A stretch of DNA of 64,000 bases, from contig JAUSCI010000019.1 in assembly GCA_030651305.1 (NCBI GenBank), forward strand, positions 1 to 64,000, written 5' to 3'. Made by a program: the position numbers and the translations under genes. Below are positions 59,855 to 64,000 of this stretch, in pieces. The stretch comes from Sulfuritalea sp. GTDB lineage: Bacteria; Pseudomonadota; Gammaproteobacteria; Burkholderiales; Rhodocyclaceae. The first letter of the stretch is position 1, and every line of letters starts with the position of its first letter. The notes below the pieces were generated by a model. It had not been told where the DNA came from. It saw nothing but the letters and a program-made list of their open reading frames with translations, and ran no database searches.

Positions 59855-60157
59855 TTATTTGCAAATGTTGATGACGTTTTTGGTTGTGACCACGATGTCC
59901 TTCGGCGCCTTCTCACCCGCTTTTACGGTACCGACATTGACATCATTGCAGCCACCGCCGCGTTTGCTGCCGATATTCACTACATCCTTCTTGAATCGGT
60001 CATCCTTGATCGACCCGTCGGTCCATGCCTTGGCCTTGGCGTTGTTGATCTTGGTTTGGGACCTGGCATCCACGCCCTGCTCCGCAAAAACCACGGAAAC
60101 TGCCAAGCCCAGAACCAGCCCTGCGCAAGCTCGCAGGAAGCGCTTATTTGCATTCAT
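59855..60157 (-). CDS. Small exported Cys-containing protein
   Basis: This 100-residue protein has a signal peptide (about 1-24) and a mature part with VVNIGSKRGGGCNDVNVGTV and a C-terminal VTTKNVINICK. The two mature cysteines and Asn/Gly/Val-rich strands resemble the C-terminal half of the neighbouring curlin-like gene 60144-60446, but no clear repeat is present. ATG 60157 is used; a TTG nine bases upstream is an alternative. It overlaps that gene by 14 bases. Function unknown; minor subunit or assembly factor is possible. Confidence 0.6.
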   Translation of the reverse strand: MNANKRFLRACAGLVLGLAVSVVFAEQGVDARSQTKINNAKAKAWTDGSIKDDRFKKDVVNIGSKRGGGCNDVNVGTVKAGEKAPKDIVVTTKNVINICK

Positions 60158-60446
60158 CTTTGACAATCGCTCCTATATTGGTACAGGTTTTCTTGTTGCG
60201 TCCGCCGACTACCGTAGTTACGTTGGTTGCGCTGACGGAGATTCTGGTATCACCCTTCTTGTCGCCCTGGATTACGCCAATCCTGTTTTTCGCTACGTTA
60301 TTTTCTCCTGTAGCGACCGCCGTGGTGTTCTGTGTCGTGACGTTGATTTCGGTATTACCCTTGATGCGGGTCTGGCTGGTCTGGGCCATGGACCCAGTGG
60401 CAATCAGGACCACGGCTGTGGTTACGCCAATGCATGATGCCTTCAT
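60144..60446 (-). CDS. Small exported curlin-like repeat protein, copy 3 (divergent)
   Basis: This 100-residue protein has a signal peptide (about 1-22), then IKGNTEINVTTQNTTAVATG plus ENNVAKNRIGVIQG, a good copy of the curlin-like unit, and a second divergent unit GDTRISVSATNVTTVVGGRN with two cysteines near the C-terminus. The start at 60446 has GGAG upstream. It follows the HExxH gene by two bases and overlaps the small Cys gene. Confidence 0.7.
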   Translation of the reverse strand: MKASCIGVTTAVVLIATGSMAQTSQTRIKGNTEINVTTQNTTAVATGENNVAKNRIGVIQGDKKGDTRISVSATNVTTVVGGRNKKTCTNIGAIVKDECK

Positions 60447-60448
60447 GT

Positions 60449-61360
60449 TTATTCTCCAATATTCCAACGTAACGGCAACGTGGTCGGCGGCCTGCCCTTG
60501 CGGAAGGCATTCCTCATTGCCTCGAGTTCTTCGTTCGTAACGCCCAGCTTGCGGGCGCTGAATGATGACGGATCCGGAGTGAACATCAGATAGGCCTGCG
60601 TTTCATTGATCACCAACGCATCGGATCCGACGGCATAGTTGTACTTGCCAAGGAAAGCCTTGAACGCTTCACGCTGGGCATCCGTCAGCGACTCCTGCCA
60701 AAAACGCAGACAGTACTGCGCGTAATAGGCGTTGGTGTAGTACTCGCCATGGGCCATCTCGTGCAGCGCGATTGCAAAGCGCGCCGTCGCGTTGATAAGC
60801 GGCTGACCGGCGCTCTTTTCCTGCGTTTGAGGGATCGAAAGGATGACATTGTTTGGCTCGACGGCCTGCCAGAAGCCACGCCAGTCACGGATCATTCCTT
60901 GCGCAACCAGAAAATCCCTTATTGCAGTTTCTTCTGGGTTCAGCGGCACCTTGTCGCGCAGGGCAAAATTGAAGAACTGCACGAGCTCATGGACCATGAG
61001 GTCGTGACCGAAGGCGAAATCCGATTCGGACCGCTTTGCCGCGACAAGGCGTCCCGCCATTTCCTGTTCGGTAAGTACTCGCGGATAGGGCTCGGTGGTT
61101 TGCTGTTCGATGAACTGGGTGACTCGATTGAAGCTTCGCCCCTGATAGGCAAGACCGGGGAAGTCAAACACATAAATCTTCGGATTGTCGGCGTAACGCC
61201 AGATTATGAGCTGAGCTGAGCGGTTGTTGACGATCTGGTTGAAGCCGGCACTTACGGGTTGTGGTGCTGCGCCATGCGCAAGGAAAGCCATTGCGGCCGC
61301 CAGAATCAACAGTCCGAAACGGACAACAGTCATACCACTTGGTTTCTGGATCGACATCAT
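60449..61360 (-). CDS. Exported protein with HExxH motif (putative metallopeptidase)
   Basis: This 303-residue protein has a signal peptide (about 10-31). A zinc-peptidase-like motif HEMAH is at residues 200-204 within FAIALHEMAHGEYY, and a possible third ligand Glu253 lies in NETQAYLMF, 49 residues later, a spacing compatible with gluzincin-like folds. No known family was recognised. In an operon with a CsgG-like channel it could process subunits or mature the fibre; this is inference. Confidence 0.65.
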   Translation of the reverse strand: MMSIQKPSGMTVVRFGLLILAAAMAFLAHGAAPQPVSAGFNQIVNNRSAQLIIWRYADNPKIYVFDFPGLAYQGRSFNRVTQFIEQQTTEPYPRVLTEQEMAGRLVAAKRSESDFAFGHDLMVHELVQFFNFALRDKVPLNPEETAIRDFLVAQGMIRDWRGFWQAVEPNNVILSIPQTQEKSAGQPLINATARFAIALHEMAHGEYYTNAYYAQYCLRFWQESLTDAQREAFKAFLGKYNYAVGSDALVINETQAYLMFTPDPSSFSARKLGVTNEELEAMRNAFRKGRPPTTLPLRWNIGE

Positions 61361-61369
61361 ATTCCCCGC

Positions 61370-61777
61370 TTATCTTTTGAAATACTCGAGTCGGTATGCG
61401 TTGGCGCGGGCAGAATGCTCGCGCGCAGTCGCCTGACGAGGGCTTGTGGCCGACAGCGTACCACTGCCGGCAGGATCGACCAACAGGAACCCGGTCGAGC
61501 TTTCGCCGCGACGGTTGTAAGTACCCCAAGCCATGGCGCGCTGACTCATGAAGCCGGCGTTGCCACGAACATTCGGCACCAGGACGATACCGGGCATGGT
61601 GCCTGGCGCGCCCTGAAAGCCGGCAGCAAACTGGTTTCCACTGACCCAAACCCCGGAATTTGTTTGCAGAAGGATGCCTGCCCCGGCCTGACCTGGCGCA
61701 ACGGCCAATATCAATGCCAGAGCGGCCGATGCAAAGCCAGCAAGCAAATCAGTTTTGCTCAACACTGACGTTTCCAT
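61370..61777 (-). CDS. Exported RAxAxxY-repeat protein
   Basis: This 135-residue protein has a signal peptide with start METSVLSKTDLLAGF (61777; the longer in-frame start gives a hydrophilic N-terminus). The mature part has Gly-rich strand sequence (GILLQTNSGVWVSGNQFAAG) and the repeated motif SQRAMAWGTY and SARANAYRL, resembling RAKARxY motifs in the gene at 62180-62803. It overlaps the previous gene by 29 bases. Function unknown. Confidence 0.6.
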   Translation of the reverse strand: METSVLSKTDLLAGFASAALALILAVAPGQAGAGILLQTNSGVWVSGNQFAAGFQGAPGTMPGIVLVPNVRGNAGFMSQRAMAWGTYNRRGESSTGFLLVDPAGSGTLSATSPRQATAREHSARANAYRLEYFKR

Positions 61778-62096
61778 TTTTTCCCCACTGAATCCGATAG
61801 GACTTGCCGGTTTTCTTCGATGTGTAGCTGGCTTTTCCACGCTGGATCTTTTCGCCATCAATGAATACATCATCGTTGATTACGGCTATCCCTTCCATTT
61901 CCACGTCAGCGTCGATCGACCCCGAGGAATTGCTGGCCGTGCTACCGGGGCCTACGCTAACTGCGGTATTGCCCTTGCCCTTTTTCACCTTTACGCTGCC
62001 TCCTGGAGCATCTACCGTCACCTGCCCGACAACGAGGGCTGAAGTGGTGGCCAGCAACCAAAAACAGGCGATGACGGAAGGTGACAACAGCTTCAT
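61749..62096 (-). CDS. Exported protein with one curlin-like unit
   Basis: This 115-residue protein has a signal peptide (about 1-24) and VKVKKGKGNTAVSVGPGSTA SNSSGSID, a single unit with the same G-x-G-N-T-A core as the paralogues, followed by a separate C-terminal region (VFIDGEKIQRGKASYTSKKT). It could be a nucleator or cap rather than the major subunit. It overlaps the next gene start. Confidence 0.65.
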   Translation of the reverse strand: MKLLSPSVIACFWLLATTSALVVGQVTVDAPGGSVKVKKGKGNTAVSVGPGSTASNSSGSIDADVEMEGIAVINDDVFIDGEKIQRGKASYTSKKTGKSYRIQWGKNGNVSVEQN

Positions 62097-62179
62097 TTTG
62101 AATTTACCAAAACCTTGCGTGAATAACGTTTTAGGGTACTTTAGGTTGACAACGCCGGCTCGCCGTGACTTTTGTCACG

Positions 62180-62803
62180 CTACTGCAGCGCGCACCGAAC
62201 CTTGAATGGCTTGTTATCGCGCATGATGAAAAATATTCCACCAGGCTGCATGTCGTCGCCAATGCGTCCGGCAACGTTGGCAATCAGTTTTCCGCAGGAG
62301 ACGATGGGAATGCCATCCGACCCGATCCTCTCGATGACGACCGTGTTGTCTGTGGAAACGTAACTGCGCGCCTTTGCGCGGTTTCCCTGGGCACGCTCCG
62401 AGTTCGTCGCTCCCGGGTTCAAGGAATCCGGCGTGGCGGGGATCGGAACCTGCGTCGCTCCTTGCTGATACAGGCGTGCCTTGGCCCGACTCTGTGAAGC
62501 GCCGCTGTCCGGTTGCCGCCGGGGGCCGAGCAGACCCTCTTCCTCCTCCTCCTCCTCGGGCATGACGATGATCGTGGGGGCTGACCCCGACTCCTGATAT
62601 GCCCTGGCTTTGCCGCGAACCTCTGCCGCCGATTTCGCAGATTTCTTTCCGCTGTCAGGCTGAGCCGGAACCACAATTTCGGCCAGCAGAATAACGCCTG
62701 GGGAATCCAGCCTTGCTGCTTCCCCGGCATTCACCGCACCCGCCGCCGAGAGCAGCCAAGCTCCCGTCAGCAGGAACAGACGGGTTGCAGCGATACTCCT
62801 CAT
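62180..62803 (-). CDS. Exported repeat protein with RxKARxY motifs and a poly-Glu tract
   Basis: This 207-residue protein has a signal peptide (about 1-26), three motifs VRGKARAY, SRAKARLY and NRAKARSY (about 62, 107 and 144), a seven-Glu run (about 82-88) encoded by GAG/GAA triplets, and a C-terminal domain with two cysteines (VSCGKLIANVAGRIG, VRCALQ). It lies six bases after the CsgG-like gene. Family not recognised; possibly an accessory of the channel. Confidence 0.6.
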   Translation of the reverse strand: MRSIAATRLFLLTGAWLLSAAGAVNAGEAARLDSPGVILLAEIVVPAQPDSGKKSAKSAAEVRGKARAYQESGSAPTIIVMPEEEEEEEGLLGPRRQPDSGASQSRAKARLYQQGATQVPIPATPDSLNPGATNSERAQGNRAKARSYVSTDNTVVIERIGSDGIPIVSCGKLIANVAGRIGDDMQPGGIFFIMRDNKPFKVRCALQ

Positions 62804-62809
62804 GGCGTA

Positions 62810-64000
62810 TCAGCGATTGACGGTTATATCGATCTGACTGACCATTGCGGCCGGATTGATCTGGCGAAACTGATTGACGATTTCGTCAACCGACTTGACC
62901 GGCAATGGCGTCAGATCTTTTGCCCCCACCAGTGTTTTCGGAACGACCAACTCGCGATCGGCACCAATACAGGCCACTTTCTCGCGACCGGGTTGGTCGA
63001 AGCGAATCTTGAAGCCTCCACTTGGCAGCCGGACGCTGCTGCTGCCTTTGAGCGTCGGATTGGACTGGAACTGATTGGGAAAAATGCGTGCCGTGTTGTG
63101 TGCGTTGTCTTCGTAGTAGCAGTAGGCCGTGCCGTCGCTCGAAAGCGAGAGATTCATGTTGAGAAACTCACCGACGCGATAGGCCGGACGTCCGCCCTTT
63201 TCGCTATCCAGATTGACGCGGAACGCGCTGGCCGAAGGTGCCGAAGGTGTCGAGGCACCTGGCGGAAGATAGGCTGGAGGAGCTGGCGGAGCGGGCGGTG
63301 GAGCGCCAATTGCCGAGGCAACCCCAGGCACGTTCAATGGCTTGATTGCCGGCAAAGCGGCCAGGCTATTCTGTACATCGTCGAGCAAGCTGGCGTACAG
63401 GTCGAAGTTGATCTGTCCGTTGGCCACCAAACCGGCTGTAGCCTGGTATTCGCCCACGGCTTGCTTGAGTTCGTCATTGGCGACGCCATCGACCGGCCCC
63501 TTGTAGCGGTTCATGCTGCCACCCAGCTTGCGCTGAATGAACAGGATGCGCTCCTTGTCCTGCAACATGTCGTAGCTTTCGCGGGCCTGGTCGCGAATCA
63601 GGGGATTGGTGATGTCGGTATCCAGGCAACGCCAGTAGGGAACTTGCGTAAATTTGCCGAGAGTTTCGATCAAGCTCAGTTCGAGCAGCGCCCGGGTCGT
63701 TGCGCCCAGCCCTTCCGAACGACTGTTGTCGAGGTTGAAACTCAGCCCGACTTTCCCCAGTTTGCCGCCGGCTTCGCCGGACTTGCCGCCCTTGACCATG
63801 ACCATCGTGTTGGAGGTGCTGGTAACGGGCAGGATCTTGCGCGTGGCTGCTTCACCCACGCTCATGTCCATGCTGAGCAGATCGAAGGACGCGTCCTCCG
63901 AGTAGCCCAGATCCAGAAAGAACAGTGAAATACCCGCGCCCTTGCTCTTGCGTACGGTGTTATCGTCCATTTGCGTAATGGAGCCGCGAATGTAATAGTC
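62810..64000 (-). CDS. CsgG/HfaB-like secretion protein with peptidoglycan-binding and DUF4384 domains (5' part missing)
   Basis: The 396 residues visible, open at the window edge, begin inside a CsgG-like domain: IRGSITQMDDNTVRKSKGAG, a long barrel-hairpin-like stretch, then GATTRALLELSLIETLGKF and VPYWRC, all aligning with CsgG/HfaB C-termini. A peptidoglycan-binding-1-like domain follows (about 140-205), a Pro-rich linker, then a DUF4384 domain (about 250-360; ARIFPNQFQSNPTL). CsgG forms the outer-membrane channel for curli and holdfast subunits. This is a multidomain variant, heading the minus-strand cluster. Its upstream half and promoter are outside the window. Confidence 0.85.
   Translation of the reverse strand, partial: DYYIRGSITQMDDNTVRKSKGAGISLFFLDLGYSEDASFDLLSMDMSVGEAATRKILPVTSTSNTMVMVKGGKSGEAGGKLGKVGLSFNLDNSRSEGLGATTRALLELSLIETLGKFTQVPYWRCLDTDITNPLIRDQARESYDMLQDKERILFIQRKLGGSMNRYKGPVDGVANDELKQAVGEYQATAGLVANGQINFDLYASLLDDVQNSLAALPAIKPLNVPGVASAIGAPPPAPPAPPAYLPPGASTPSAPSASAFRVNLDSEKGGRPAYRVGEFLNMNLSLSSDGTAYCYYEDNAHNTARIFPNQFQSNPTLKGSSSVRLPSGGFKIRFDQPGREKVACIGADRELVVPKTLVGAKDLTPLPVKSVDEIVNQFRQINPAAMVSQIDITVNR

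Noticed and set aside
62993-63928. Plus-strand frame opposite the CsgG-like gene
   Set aside because: The minus-strand frame shows CsgG, peptidoglycan-binding and DUF4384 features; the plus strand is its shadow.

Overview
The window is chromosomal DNA from a GC-rich Gram-negative bacterium, most likely a betaproteobacterium related to the Rhodocyclales or a neighbouring order. This is inferred from gene content and order: the dnaA-dnaN-gyrB block diverges from rpmH-rnpA-yidD-yidC-mnmE, followed by mnmG-rsmG-parA-parB and the complete atpIBEFHAGDC operon, with UbiE/UbiJ ubiquinone genes and a DUF3683 oxidoreductase nearby. No tRNA, rRNA or CRISPR array was seen.

Layout. 1-16.5 kb is the replication-origin neighbourhood. 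It holds four DnaA boxes between dnaA and dnaN, a fifth upstream of rpmH, a perfect parS plus a degenerate one before mnmG, and the parAB genes. A branched-chain-type ABC transporter with a LivM-LivG fusion and no binding protein is inserted between mnmE and mnmG. 16.5-23.6 kb is the ATP synthase operon with a strong promoter and a terminator. 23.6-30.1 kb is a TetR-controlled RND efflux system. 30.1-41.0 kb, mostly on the minus strand, carries ubiJ, a Tim44-like gene, ubiE, a PilZ-like protein, a HIT protein, a giant FAD/Fe-S oxidoreductase, and a seven-haem cytochrome set between two membrane proteins. 41.3-42.25 kb is a decayed accessory patch: a DUF4160 gene with an internal stop, a DUF2442 remnant, and a toxin-antitoxin pair broken by a 148-bp MITE-like insertion with an 8-bp target duplication. 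42.4-47.8 kb has lemA with two TPM-domain genes, a MATE transporter, yqaA and ilvA.

47.8-64 kb is the most unusual part. A plus-strand series encodes a CHASE2 adenylate cyclase, two FecR-like proteins, an autotransporter-type barrel without an evident large passenger, a lipoprotein hydrolase, an exported caspase-like protein, an OmpA-type lipoprotein, a 998-residue WD40-caspase protein and a glycine-zipper lipoprotein. It converges on a minus-strand series of ten genes headed, at the window edge, by a CsgG/HfaB-like secretion-channel protein with peptidoglycan-binding and DUF4384 domains. Downstream of it are small exported proteins with curlin-like Gly-x-Gly-Asn-Thr-Ala repeats, two proteins with RAxAxxY-type repeats, an HExxH protein and an OmpA protein.

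My reading is that the last 16 kb is an undescribed curli-like (functional amyloid) secretion locus, paired with an envelope signalling and caspase-like module. The CsgG assignment and the repeats are visible in the sequence; fibre formation and the link between the two gene series are inference.
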